Assembly: GCA_963764585.1 (NCBI GenBank)
Contig: CAVXTB010000007.1
Coordinates: 186,001 to 250,000, forward strand
DNA from: JAOPZW01 sp963764585
Lineage (GTDB): Bacteria; Actinomycetota; Thermoleophilia; Solirubrobacterales; Solirubrobacteraceae
Reading direction: 5' to 3'
Length of the DNA stretch: 64,000 nt
The notes below the pieces were generated by a model. That model ran no database searches and was not told the origin of the DNA. It was given only the letters and a program-made list of their open reading frames with translations. This document shows, piece by piece, positions 54,137-63,068 of the stretch (within the stretch, counting starts at the first letter, position 1; each line of letters begins with the position of its first letter). The position numbers and the translations under genes were made by a program.

Positions 54137-55137
54137 GTCAGTCGCTGTAGCGGGCCGCGGGTGGGGGCGGCGTGCGTCGGGGCGAGGCCGCCGAGCCAGC
54201 GGCGATGGATCGCCTTCCACGTGCCGTCGTCGGCGCAGGCGCTCGAGCACGCCGTTGACGAAGCGCACGAACTCCGGGTGGCTGCGGCTGATCGCCATGC
54301 CGTAGGGCTCGTCGCTCAGGCGCGGGCCGACGATCTTCGTGTTCGGGTCCTGTGCCTCGAAGCCGAGCAGGATCGCGTCGTCGCTCGAGATCGCCGCGAC
54401 GCGGCCCTCCTGCAGCGCGACGAGGCAGTCCGTGCGCTGGGCGACGGGGAACGGGACCGGCTTGGCCGGGTCGCGCTCGATGCGCTGCAGGCTGGTCGAG
54501 GTCGTCGTCGCGCACACCCGCCGGCCGCGCGAGGTCGGCGCAGGCCGCGGGCGCGGCGAGTCCGAGCGGGACGAGCAGGCGCTGGCCGGCGTCGTAGTAG
54601 ACGGTCGAGAACGCGACCTGGCGAAGGCGCGCGCAGTTGATCGTCACCGCGTCGGCGACGATGTCGACAGCGCCGGACTGCACGGCGGGCAGCCGCTGCG
54701 CGGTCGTCAGCGGCCTTCAGCTCGACCTTGGCGTGGGTCGCCGAGGATCGCCCGGGCGATCTCGCGCACGAGGTCGACCTCGAAGCCCTCGATCCGGGCG
54801 GTCGACGGGCTCAGGTACGCCGAAGAGCAGCGTGTTCTGATCGACGCCCGCGATGAGCCGGCCCGCGACGGCGGATCCGCGCCATGAAGCTGCCGGGCGG
54901 CATGGCGCCAGGCTGTGGCAGCGCCGCGGCGGGCGCAGGCTCGCGGTCGGGTCGGCGCAGCGCCCCGGCGCGGTCGAGGGGCCCGAGTTCGACGCGGGCG
55001 CCGGCGCCGAGTGGCGTGGCCAGGGCGGAGAGCGCGGTCCGCTGCGCATCGTCCGAGGTCGATCCGCAGCCGGCCAGCGCCATCAGCGACGGTCGCGAGG
55101 ACGCCCGCGGCGTAGAGCTGTCGCGGCGTCCGGTCAT
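54133..55137 (-). pseudogene. GlnH-like solute-binding lipoprotein, frameshifted
   Basis: ATG 55137 with a lipobox LMALAGC. Solute-binding-protein family 3 text follows: LIAGVDQNTLLFG, IEGFEVDLVREIARAILGD, VDIVADAVTINCARLRQVAF, FSTVYYDAGQRLLVPL, TDCLVALQEGRVAAISSDDA, GPRLSDEPYGMAISRSHPEF. It would bind amino acids such as Asp or Glu outside the cell and signal to the PknG-like kinase, as GlnH does in mycobacteria (known for that family, inferred here). Three or more frame changes. Confidence 0.7.
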
Positions 55138-56470
55138 CGGTACTCGTTGACTCGCGTGCTGGAGGCCGACGAGCGCGAGCGCCGCGCAGAGCGACGAGCA
55201 GGAGCGGGATGCCGATGGCGAGGCCGTCGAGCGCCGACCGCGCGTCGCCGCGCGGCAGCGCTCGAAGCGCGCCTGCGCGGCGGCGATCAGCGCGTTGAAG
55301 CTCCGGTTGAGGCGATCGGCCAGCGCGGCCTCGCGAGCAGCCGGGCCCGACCGCGTGTTGGACGGCGTCGCCGAACTGCCCGTCCAGCCTCGAGCTTGGC
55401 GACGCGCGCGTGCGCGGCCGCGGATCGCGCGCCACGTCCGTCGTCAGCGCTGGACGCCGGCGACGGAGCCCGTGCGCGCGTCGAGCCGAGCCGCGTCGCC
55501 GAGCAGGCCGCTCGGCGGCTCGAGGAGTCCGTCGACGTCGGCGGCGTCGCTGAGTACTGGTCGCCGCCGCCGCGCGCGACGAGCGCGAGGCTCTCGTCGG
55601 CCTGGGCGCGCAGCGCGAGGATCCGCGCCGCCGAGAGGACCTGCACGCTGTCGGAGCCGTCGCGCTGCGCGCGGGCCAGCGTCGGCGCGCGCAGACGCCA
55701 TCGCCGATCGCGGCCCACGCCGTGAGCGCCGACGAGCACCACGGTCGCGCCGACGAGCGGGACGTTGAAGCCGCGGTGCGTGCGCCGCGGCGAGGAAGAC
55801 CTGGGCGCGCACGAGCACCGCGAGCGCGGCAGCGCGCAAGGCGAGCAGGACGGCGATCGACGGCCGCCGGTCGCCGTGCCCGGTGCGCTGATGGTCGGCG
55901 AGCCGCCGCGCTTCGGACGGCGTAGAGCCGTCCGGCGGCCGGCAGCATCCTGTCGCGCATGAGGTCGGAGCGCCTGACGCACGTACGCGGCGCCGACCGG
56001 GAACCCCTGCCGGTTGTTCGCGCGCGCGGTCTCCATGAGACCGCTGTACACCGGGCAGGGCGGCGCCGATGCGCGACTGACCGCAGCGGCCTCGAGCGAT
56101 CCCTGGACGCGGTGGCCGAGGTCCGCGAGCTGCACGCTCGCGTTGCGCAGGTCGGCGAGGTAGCGCGCGCGCAGCGCCGGCGGGCTCGATACCGCCTCGA
56201 GGAACGTCGTCGCCGCGGTGGCGTCGGCGTCCGACAGCGATGCGTACAACCGCTCGGCTCCGACCATCAGCGGCTCGTCGCGCGTGGCGACGGCGTCGGC
56301 GGCGTTGCGGCGCACGGTCGTCAAGGCACCCGATGGCCGAGACCGGCAACGAGCACCGCGACAGGACGATCGTCGCCATCGCGAGCCGCAGCCGCCCCGG
56401 CGTGGTTGCCGCCTTCGCGCGCAACCGCCGGATGCGTGGTGCGCGTCGCGAGCCACCGGCTGAGGCTCAT
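55134..56470 (-). pseudogene. GlnX-like membrane protein, frameshifted
   Basis: ATG 56470: MSLSRWLATRTTHPAVARE, then DEPLMVGAERLYASLSDADA, TAATTFLEAVSSPPALRARY, RNASVQLADLGHRVQG, PSIAVLLALRAAALAVLVRA (transmembrane) and FNVPLVGATVVLVGAHGV. Extracellular helical sensor between membrane segments, as in mycobacterial GlnX. First gene of the operon. The stop at 55134 overlaps the GlnH-like start (ATGA). Several frame changes. Confidence 0.6.
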
Positions 56471-56628
56471 CTCGGTCACGACACCTTCCTCTCCACCCGC
56501 CAATCCTCTTCCTCCGGATCGCGGTTGGAAAGACCTCCAGGGCTAAAGATCCACACCTCCGGCGAGGTGTGAGATCCGACCCCTGGGGACGCTGGTCGGT
56601 GCCGGGATCACAGAGCACGCTGGCGACC

Positions 56629-56946
56629 ATGAGCTACCACCCGCATCTGGCCGCCGCCCTCGCCGAAGCGCGGACCGCGGACCTCCATGCCGCCGCCGCC
56701 CGCGACCGACGCGATGCCCGCGAAAAGCACGCGTCCCACACGCAACAGCCGCCGAACGCGGCTTACACGTGGCTCGACGCTTACCCGAGACTCTGCGGGC
56801 TGCCCGCCACCATCGAGAGGCTCGCGGCCAACAGTGCCCGGCGAGCCGAGGCCGCCGTTGCGGACGATCGCCAGCCCGTCGTACACAACGAGAACTCCAC
56901 CGCGAAGAAGCATTGGTGGCGACGGCCTCGCCCGCGCCTGAGCTGA
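56629..56946 (+). CDS. small helical actinobacterial protein
   Basis: A 105-residue protein: SYHPHLAAALAEARTADLHA, AAARDRRDAREKHAS, with a basic tail (KKHWWRRPRPR). Small helical proteins of this type are common in high-GC actinobacteria and have no known role. Divergent from the GlnX-like gene. ATG 56629 was chosen over in-frame starts further upstream because the conserved-looking text begins there. 56947-57419 holds no confident gene. Confidence 0.5.
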   Translation: MSYHPHLAAALAEARTADLHAAAARDRRDAREKHASHTQQPPNAAYTWLDAYPRLCGLPATIERLAANSARRAEAAVADDRQPVVHNENSTAKKHWWRRPRPRLS

Positions 56947-57419
56947 CGGCGTGAGCGGGGCTCAATATTCGCCCGAGACGCTCCTCCGGGGAGCCAGGCT
57001 CGCGCCCGCCGTCCCGATTGTCCACCAACGTCGTCTCGCCGAGCCGAGTCAGCCTCGCCCAGGGAGGCGAACTGATGCATCAGCACCATCGTCCGAGCGC
57101 GGATCTGCCGGTGACACCGCGTGCCACTCGTGGGGCGCCCTACACGACGACCGTTCGGCATAGTTGCTACACGACGGCCGGCGCCGGCGCCATCGCGCAT
57201 CGCGCCCTGACCTACACGCAGGGCGTCGAACGCCAGGCCGTCGTCGAGGTCGGCCACGACGCGCCGGTCCAGCTGCGCGCCGTGGCGCCCCAAACCCCTC
57301 GGCACCGTGATCTTCGCGCTCATCGCCGCATCATCGCGCTAGCGAACCGTGAAAATGACGGATTGCGCGGATCCCTCGACTCCTGGTATCAACGCGCCAC
57401 CAACCACGGGGATCCACCC

Positions 57420-57605
57420 ATGCTCAGCAAGATCAAAGAATGGTGGCGCTATCGGCGCATGCGTCGCGCAAACCATCGCGCCAGCCGAGCTGGCCGCGGC
57501 CTTGACCCGTCCGAGATCAGCAGCCGAGCCAGTAAGCAGCGCTCGAGCTTGAGCGACTCGACAGGCCGAGGGACGAGCGACCCTGGCGGATTGGGCGGAC
57601 TGTAG
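57420..57605 (+). CDS. small basic hypothetical protein
   Basis: A 61-residue protein: MLSKIKEWWRYRRMRRANHR, then a Ser-rich low-complexity tail. It lies just upstream of a tRNA-Phe fragment. The upstream in-frame extension to 57018 is less protein-like. Function unknown. Confidence 0.4.
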   Translation: MLSKIKEWWRYRRMRRANHRASRAGRGLDPSEISSRASKQRSSLSDSTGRGTSDPGGLGGL

Positions 57606-57663
57606 GGCCGGTGATGCGCCGAGGCCGGACGCAACCCACCCCTGAACTCAGGCCGTTTCCGAT

Positions 57664-57709
57664 GGCGAGACCCGGACTCGAACCGGGGACACCACGATTT
57701 TCAGTCGTG
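57664..57709 (-). repeat. tRNA-Phe 3' fragment (putative att core)
   Basis: 46 bp identical to 42321-42366, followed 25 bp later by ATTTGCAGGT (57734-57743) and the common arm (CGCACTTTGCGGTC). No 5' tRNA half and no adjacent integrase. Confidence 0.75.
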
Positions 57710-57812
57710 TGGAGCTGCGTCCGAGTCTGGCCGATTTGCAGGTGTTTCCGTCAGTCCCGGGGCATCGGGCGGCGTCCGCGTTTTTCCGCACTTTGCGGTC
57801 GTTTGCCGTGCG

Positions 57813-57844
57813 AAAAGGCCCGTGGCGGGGTCCATGGGCCTTTT
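57813..57844 (+). terminator. rho-independent terminator (arm copy 3)
   Basis: AAAAGGCCC, 14-nt loop, GGGCCTTTT: a perfect 9-bp stem with flanking A and T runs, at the same place in the arm as the terminators at 31018 and 42474 but with different stem sequence. Confidence 0.65.
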
Positions 57845-58051
57845 CGTCGCGCCGGGGCTACCTGCTCTCGGACGCTGTCCGTGCCAACTGCCAGTCGAGA
57901 TGTACGGAAAGCGGTGGCGGCGCGTCGCCGCCGCCATCATGCAGGTCGACGGGTCTGGCGGGCCAACCGATTCGACGAGCAATTCGCGCCCGGGCCCTGC
58001 ACCCTTCAGAGCGCAGCATGATCGTGGACAAGAACGTGGAGGAGCGGCGAG

Positions 58052-58868
58052 ATGTGGGAAGAGGATGACCGGCGTCGTCGCCTGCGGCTCTTGGAGGCGG
58101 CGGGCATGGCGCAGGCGTCGCAGACTGTGCTCGATGTCGCCGGGATCGCCGGGGAGCTCGACGTCCCGGAGGACACGATCCGTATGGACTTGGAGCAACT
58201 CGACGCGCTGGGCCTGGTGCTGAACGGGCCTGACGAAGGGCTTCCGCCGATGCTGCTCACCGCCGGCCGCCAGTTCCTCGCGAACGGCGGCCACGCCGAG
58301 TACGAGGTCATCAGCTTCCTTCCCCGCGTGATCGACGATCTCAACGCGCGCGAGGCGTTGCTCGTCGCCGGCGCGACTCTCGTCGAGGAGTTCCGCGCGG
58401 CCCTCGTAGACGGCGATCCGGTCGACCACGCACGGGGGTTAGTTCCTCGGGCGTTCACCACGGCGGTTGACGACCGCCTCGCCCTTGACCTGTTCGCCGC
58501 CTCGGTAGCGCTGATGGCTCGTCTCTCGAACGGAGCACCAGCCGGATGCGTCGCCGAGGAGATCATCGCGGTCGGCCTGATCGAGGAGGCGCGAGTCTGG
58601 CTTGAGCTGCGGCGGGAGGAGGGTCGGCTCGACAAGGACCAGGAGCGCGCGGCCAGCGAGGAGCTCACGAGGCTTGTTCGAGCTCTTTGAGGACGACGAC
58701 GTGCTCAACATGTTCGATATGGCCGAGCCGGCGGACGCGGCGATTGCCGGGCACGACCCGCTCAATCAGCAGCTGGGCGTCGCCGATCAGCGCGTGGAGT
58801 CATGGTTTGACGCGTTCTCCTGGGCATCGCCGACCGGGTATCTGCGAGACCGGTCATCGGGCCGGTAA
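58052..58868 (+). pseudogene. winged-helix-like protein, copy 2, one-base frameshift
   Basis: ATG 58052 (GGAG upstream): MWEEDDRRRRLRLLEAAGMA, HTH-like IAGELDVPEDTIRMDLEQL, matching the gene at 6135 throughout. In-frame it ends early at 58690 (ELTRLVRAL). A single extra base near 58668 shifts the frame; the other frame continues GLFELFEDDDVLNMFDMAEP to ASPTGYLRDRSSGR at 58868. Either a recent loss or an assembly indel. It lies between a tRNA-Phe fragment and the tRNA-like remnant at 59126. Confidence 0.7.
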
Positions 58869-59125
58869 GAGGATTGAATGACCACCGCCCTGGGCGCGCC
58901 GCGCAGGCCACATGAAGTCTCGATGCTCGAGCCGGAACAGGCTTCGGGGACGAGTCACAGTGAACGCGCTGGTCGCCGCGGACGTCGTCAAGGCCGGGCC
59001 TCGACGCGGATATGGCGGATCTCGTTGCTTCTGTCGCCAGGACTCGCACAAGCGTCGCCCACCCGCAGCGCAACGGACCGAAGTCGAGCGACAGTTGGGC
59101 AAGCCGACGTTCCGGCCGCGCCGAC

Positions 59126-59170
59126 GGCGGGGCCGAGGACTCGAACCGGCGACCTCCTGGGTGCGATCCA
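59126..59170 (-). repeat. tRNA 3' fragment, possibly Ala(CGC), degenerate
   Basis: Minus strand: ATCGCAC (7-nt loop, CGC), CCAGG, variable AGGTC, GCCGG-TTCGAGT and GGCCCCGCC. The T stem does not close. CTTTGCAGGG follows at 59203-59212 as beside the Phe and Arg fragments. Confidence 0.35.
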
Positions 59171-59280
59171 TGATGGGTACCAGCTGAATGTGAATGTGGC
59201 CGCTTTGCAGGGCTTTTAGCGCCCGGTGACCCGATTCGGCACGGCGAACTTCATCCGCAATTTGCGAGGTTTTTCACGAG

Positions 59281-59400
59281 TTCTGCCACGCGGCGCGCTC
59301 GACGTGGCAAAACGAACTGATCCATCTGGGCCGGATCTACTTCGCCATCGACGATGGAAACGAGCGTCTCGTCGTCTACCGCATCGGCGTCCATCTGTGA
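59281..59400 (+). pseudogene. RelE/HigB-like toxin C-terminal remnant
   Basis: A short frame ending ELIHLGRIYFAIDDGNERLV, then VYRIGVHL, like the last strands of RelE-family toxins (YR..F.ID.....VV.RI). No start and no antitoxin gene were seen. Probably a remnant. Confidence 0.25.
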
Positions 59401-59425
59401 TGCCGCCCGCCGTAACCTCCGCGGT

Positions 59426-59641
59426 CTACTGCTCGGGCTTGTCGACGGGGAACGCAGCGTTCACCAACGCCGCGTCGAGTTGCCAGCGCAGGCGCACGAT
59501 TCGCTCAGCCTCCCAGGACCTGACCGCGTGAACGATCGCGCCGCGGAGTTCGTCGTCGGTCGCGGGCCGGAACCCAGGCGCGGTGTGTACGTAGATCGCT
59601 CCTGGTCCTGGCTCGAGGCTCGTAACGATCGCGAGCAGCTT
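59426..59641 (-). other. in-frame open extension after a TAG stop (no NTG start)
   Basis: Directly after the TAG of the 59642-60124 gene, the same frame stays open for 71 codons: LLAIVTSLEPGPGAIYVHTA, then GFRPATDDELRGAIVHAVRS and WQLDAALVNAAFPVDKPEQ. The text is protein-like, but no ATG, GTG or TTG precedes it; a CTG is the second codon. It could be the true C-terminus of the upstream protein split by a nonsense change, a readthrough product, or a gene with a rare start. Confidence 0.45.
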
Positions 59642-60124
59642 CTATGGGAGCGCCTCCCTGCTGTACCGGTAAGCGGCGGCCCACTTGTCGTCGGAGTCCG
59701 GCTTGGCCGATGCCTGAAATCGGACGTGATGCCTACCGTGGATGCTGACGTGTAGCGCGTCAGTGGCGAGGACCTCGCTCGGGACTAGCCAGGCTGTGTC
59801 GATGTCCGCGCGCGAGCCGTCGATCACGACGTACAGCATGTAGAGGTCCTCCCGGGGGCGGAATGTTGCCGCGTGTACGTCTGCGCTGAAGTAGCCGTAC
59901 TGGCGAAGCGCCTGACTCCCCTTCTCGTCGCAGAACCGCGACTTGATCTGGACGTCCAGCGTGCGGGTGCCGTTTCGCCGCTTGAGCGTCAGGTCCACGC
60001 CTTCATCGTCGACCAGGGCGGTGAGTGCGTTCAGTTCTCCGCCCGTCGCGAGCACGCATACCGCGGCGATCAGCTCTTCGGTGGCTTTGCCCTTCCTCAG
60101 CGATTCAGTGTGCTTGGACGGCAT
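59642..60124 (-). CDS. PD-(D/E)XK-like (DUF4365-type) protein
   Basis: A 160-residue protein: KGKATEELIAAVCVLATGGE, DDEGVDLTLKRR, TLDVQIKSRF. Spacing of Glu, Asp and QxKS fits the PD-(D/E)XK nuclease core found in DUF4365 and group I intron-associated endonuclease families. The rest (MLYVVIDGSRADIDTAWLVP) also fits that fold. Stand-alone in an island region, so perhaps a defence or repair nuclease; no partner seen. See the in-frame continuation past its TAG at 59426-59641. Confidence 0.6.
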   Translation of the reverse strand: MPSKHTESLRKGKATEELIAAVCVLATGGELNALTALVDDEGVDLTLKRRNGTRTLDVQIKSRFCDEKGSQALRQYGYFSADVHAATFRPREDLYMLYVVIDGSRADIDTAWLVPSEVLATDALHVSIHGRHHVRFQASAKPDSDDKWAAAYRYSREALP

Positions 60125-60763
60125 CGACGGCCTCCCGCTTTGGTCTGGGGCAGCAGCGACCGGCTGCTGGTCAAGCTGCTGGGTTTCGCGCCGTCCAGAT
60201 TTTCGCGTGCGTGCGTGCGGGTCAGGTGGTAGCTGCCGCGCCGCTCCGGCCTCGCCGCCGGTGACCGGGGGGAGGGGCCTACCGGCCGCTGTCTAGCGTG
60301 CCGTGCTGCCAAGACGCTGCGGACCCCCCTCGGCGGACGGGCGGGAGAACGCCGGAGGCGACCGGATCGCCCGTAACAGCGGGCGATCCGTTCCGATGGC
60401 GAGACCCCGGACTCGAACCGGGGTGAGCACCTAGCGGATGCTCGCGTGAGCGTCCCCATCGTCCCCGCGGAGCAACGGTCTGGACGCATCCGACGCCACA
60501 GTCGGTACCAAGGGGGTACCACGCGGTCGCGCAAGGACATTTACCGCACACCCATCCGTCCCCCGCGGCGCACCCACGGAGAGCAGCCAGATCCAGCCGG
60601 TTCCGAACACTTGCTCAGCTGGTTGTCCGCCGTTTGACATCGGCCTACAGCGCCGCGCGCCCGTCGACCCAGCCACGCCCGTGCCTGCTCAGGCGCGCGA
60701 AAGCCGTTACGGGGTCGACCCGATTGGGGCACGCCCGAGCCATTTGGCCCGCGTTACGGTCGA
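60125..60763. other. gene-poor region with short tRNA-Phe fragment
   Basis: It contains a 27-bp piece of the tRNA-Phe 3' end at 60398-60424 (one extra C relative to the other copies). It also has GGTACC repeated five bases apart at 60504-60520. No protein-coding frame looked real. It probably marks the right border of the island array. Confidence 0.5.
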
Positions 60764-62092
60764 TCAGTTCGCGGGGGCCAGGATGTCGGCAAGGCCGAAC
60801 TTCGAGGCGCGCGCGGGCAGCGTCGGCTGCCAGGCGGGATCCATGGCGCGCATCGACTCCGGGTCCGCGTCGATGATGCCCACTAGGACCTCGCCGACCA
60901 GGCGGCCGCCCACCGGGCCCAGGCGCGCGCCGGCGTGAAGCGCCTCGGCCTCCTTGAGGATGTAGAGCCACAGCGGCGTTTCGCCGGTCCAGCCCAGCTG
61001 CGCGAGCCCGAGCTGCTCGGTGCTCAGGGGCGCCACGCCGAGGCGCTCGGCGACCGCCTCGCCCGACGCCAGCCCGACGGCCTGGCCGCGTTGCAGGTCG
61101 CGGTTGGCCAGCGACGCGTAGTCGGTGCCCGGCGCGGAACCCGACACCTGCGTCGGCAACGCGATGAGCGATGCCGGCAGGCGGCCGTCGATGCGCTTGG
61201 CCCGCTGGGCGGCGGGATGGCCGGGGACGTCGATCTGCAGGGTCCAGTCGACCGTGTGCTCGGGTGCGACCCCGCGGAAGCCCATGAGGTCCGGGAACAC
61301 CGGCACCGGGCCGAAGCCCGCGTTCACCTGGTAGCTGGGACGGATCTGGGCGTGGCCGTAGCGGTAGGCGGCGTCGGCGAACTCGAACGGGATGTAGGGC
61401 TCGCCGTCGACGCGGTACAGCAGCGGCCCGCGCTCGAGCAGCTCGGCGGTCAGGTCGGCGCCGATCAGCGTGGGCAGGAACTCGCGCACGATCACGTGCT
61501 GGTAGTGCCACGTGGCGGCGCGCCGCGCCTCCTCGAAGACCGCCTCCTCGGCGGTTCCGTCGTCGCGCAGGCGGTCGACCAGCCGGTTGTGCAGCCCGAT
61601 GAACGCGACCGTCATCTGGCTGGTGAAGAGGTGCACGTCGTTGCGGGGATCGCCGATCAGCGCGATCCCCTCGTGGTTGCGCGGCACGTCGTTGCCGTCC
61701 GCCGACAGCAGCAGCTTGGCCGGATCGTCCCTGTCGTACAGGTAGGGCGAGCCGAGCGGCCCGGAGCCGTACAGGCCCTCCAGGTTGGCCCGCGGGATGC
61801 GGAAGTTGCGGATCCGCCCGGCGTCGGCGCGGTGGGTGATCGGCGAGCGGTCGGCGGTGATGTCATGAGCGACGAACTGGCCGAAGAACGGCCACACCGC
61901 CGCGGCAGGCGCGTCGGCGTCGCCGGCGGCGGCGCCGAGGTCGCACGGGCCGCCGGGGCGGCCCAGCGCGTGCAGCGCCGCCTCGTCGACCTCGAGTGGC
62001 GGGAGCGCCTCGAACAGCGAGCGGTAGCGCCCGCCCGAGAGCGGCGCGCCGGCGCGCTCTGGTGCCAGGCAATGGTCGCGGGCGACGTGCAT
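60764..62092 (-). CDS. heme peroxidase (animal peroxidase family)
   Basis: A 442-residue enzyme from ATG 62092, which overlaps the upstream stop (TGATG). The distal site is FFGQFVAHDITADRS (His after Q). The proximal site is AYRYGHAQIRPSYQ (RYGH..RPSY motif). Other family marks are LLSADGNDVPRNHEGIALIG and LHNRLVDRL. Bacterial members oxidise halides or fatty acids; the substrate here is unknown. No signal peptide is visible. Last gene of a five-gene coupled operon. Confidence 0.85.
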   Translation of the reverse strand: MHVARDHCLAPERAGAPLSGGRYRSLFEALPPLEVDEAALHALGRPGGPCDLGAAAGDADAPAAAVWPFFGQFVAHDITADRSPITHRADAGRIRNFRIPRANLEGLYGSGPLGSPYLYDRDDPAKLLLSADGNDVPRNHEGIALIGDPRNDVHLFTSQMTVAFIGLHNRLVDRLRDDGTAEEAVFEEARRAATWHYQHVIVREFLPTLIGADLTAELLERGPLLYRVDGEPYIPFEFADAAYRYGHAQIRPSYQVNAGFGPVPVFPDLMGFRGVAPEHTVDWTLQIDVPGHPAAQRAKRIDGRLPASLIALPTQVSGSAPGTDYASLANRDLQRGQAVGLASGEAVAERLGVAPLSTEQLGLAQLGWTGETPLWLYILKEAEALHAGARLGPVGGRLVGEVLVGIIDADPESMRAMDPAWQPTLPARASKFGLADILAPAN

Positions 62093-62310
62093 CAGTACGC
62101 CGCCAACCGCTGCTTGGCATCGGCGAGCGCGCGCGCGAGGGTGACCGCGTCGGCCAGCCACGGCTCGCCGTCGGGCCGCGGGTCGATGCGCAGGTGCAGG
62201 CGCCCCTCGTGCAGGACCGTGATGGCCATCAGTTCATCCGCACACCAGAACTCGGCCTCGTTGTCGTAGGCCTCCTCCGGGCCCGTGACGACCGCGTTGA
62301 CGGCGTTCAT
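62092..62310 (-). CDS. conserved small protein, paired with NmrA-like gene (copy 2)
   Basis: A 72-residue protein from ATG 62310, with AGGAGG 7 nt upstream, a strong SD. The core (VVTGPEEAYDNEAEFWCADE, ITVLHEGRLHLRIDPRPDGE) is shared with the gene at 15241. ATGA overlap with the NmrA-like stop and TGATG overlap with the peroxidase start. Unknown function. Confidence 0.75.
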   Translation of the reverse strand: MNAVNAVVTGPEEAYDNEAEFWCADELMAITVLHEGRLHLRIDPRPDGEPWLADAVTLARALADAKQRLAAY

Positions 62311-63068
62311 CGCGCAACCTCCTGACGGTGCGTGGCAAACCACGCGTCGAAGTCGATCGCGCCGATGCGGGCACCCTCGCCCGGCGTCAGCTCACCGCCG
62401 CGCAGCTCGGTGCCGTAGTAGAGCGCGTGCGGATCCGAGACGACCGTGCGCTCGTCACCGGTGAGCGCGAACAGGCGCCGCACCCAGTCGTCCATGCCCA
62501 GCGTCTCGGGCCCGCCGAGCTCGACCCGGCCCGCCGCCGGGGCGCCGACGGCCAGGTCGGCCACGGTCGCGGCGACATCGTCGACGGCGACGAGCGCCAT
62601 AAACCCGGTCGACAGCCGGACGCTGTCGCCCTCGGCGCCGGCCTCCGCGATCTGCTCCAGGAACTCGAAGAACTGCGTCGCGCGCAGGATCGTGAACGGC
62701 ACGCCACCGGACTCGACCGCGGCCTCCTGGGCGACCTTCGCGCGCAGGTAGCCGCTGTCAGGCAGCAGATCGGCGCCGACGATCGACACCGCGACGTGGT
62801 GCCCGACACCGGCGTCGCGCTCTGCGGCCAGCAGGTTGCGCGACGACGTGGTGAAGAACTCCAGCACCGCGTCGTCGTCCCAGACCGGCGCGTTGGCGAC
62901 GTCGACGACGACGTCGGCGCCATGCAGCACCTCGGCCAGCCCTTCGCCGGTGATCGTGTCGACGCCCGTCGCCGGCGAGGCCGGCACCGGGTCGTGCCCC
63001 TTGGCCTCCAGGCGGCGCACGACGTTCGAGCCGACGCGCCCGCTTCCACCGATGACCACGATTCTCAT
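62307..63068 (-). CDS. NmrA-like NAD(P)-binding oxidoreductase (copy 2)
   Basis: A 253-residue paralogue of the protein at 15485: MRIVVIGGSGRVGSNVVRRL (GGSGxxG), VVVDVANAPVWDDDAVLEFF, NLLAAERDAGVGHHVAVSIV, PFTILRATQFFEFLEQIA. No YxxxK. ATGA overlap with the small gene upstream. Unlike copy 1 it has no ECF41-type promoter of its own and depends on the operon. Confidence 0.85.
   Translation of the reverse strand: MRIVVIGGSGRVGSNVVRRLEAKGHDPVPASPATGVDTITGEGLAEVLHGADVVVDVANAPVWDDDAVLEFFTTSSRNLLAAERDAGVGHHVAVSIVGADLLPDSGYLRAKVAQEAAVESGGVPFTILRATQFFEFLEQIAEAGAEGDSVRLSTGFMALVAVDDVAATVADLAVGAPAAGRVELGGPETLGMDDWVRRLFALTGDERTVVSDPHALYYGTELRGGELTPGEGARIGAIDFDAWFATHRQEVAR

Noticed and set aside
57018..57419. 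Long N-terminal extension of the small basic protein
   Set aside because: The extension has low-complexity, His/Arg/Thr-rich text and an equally long open antisense frame, with no motif in either.
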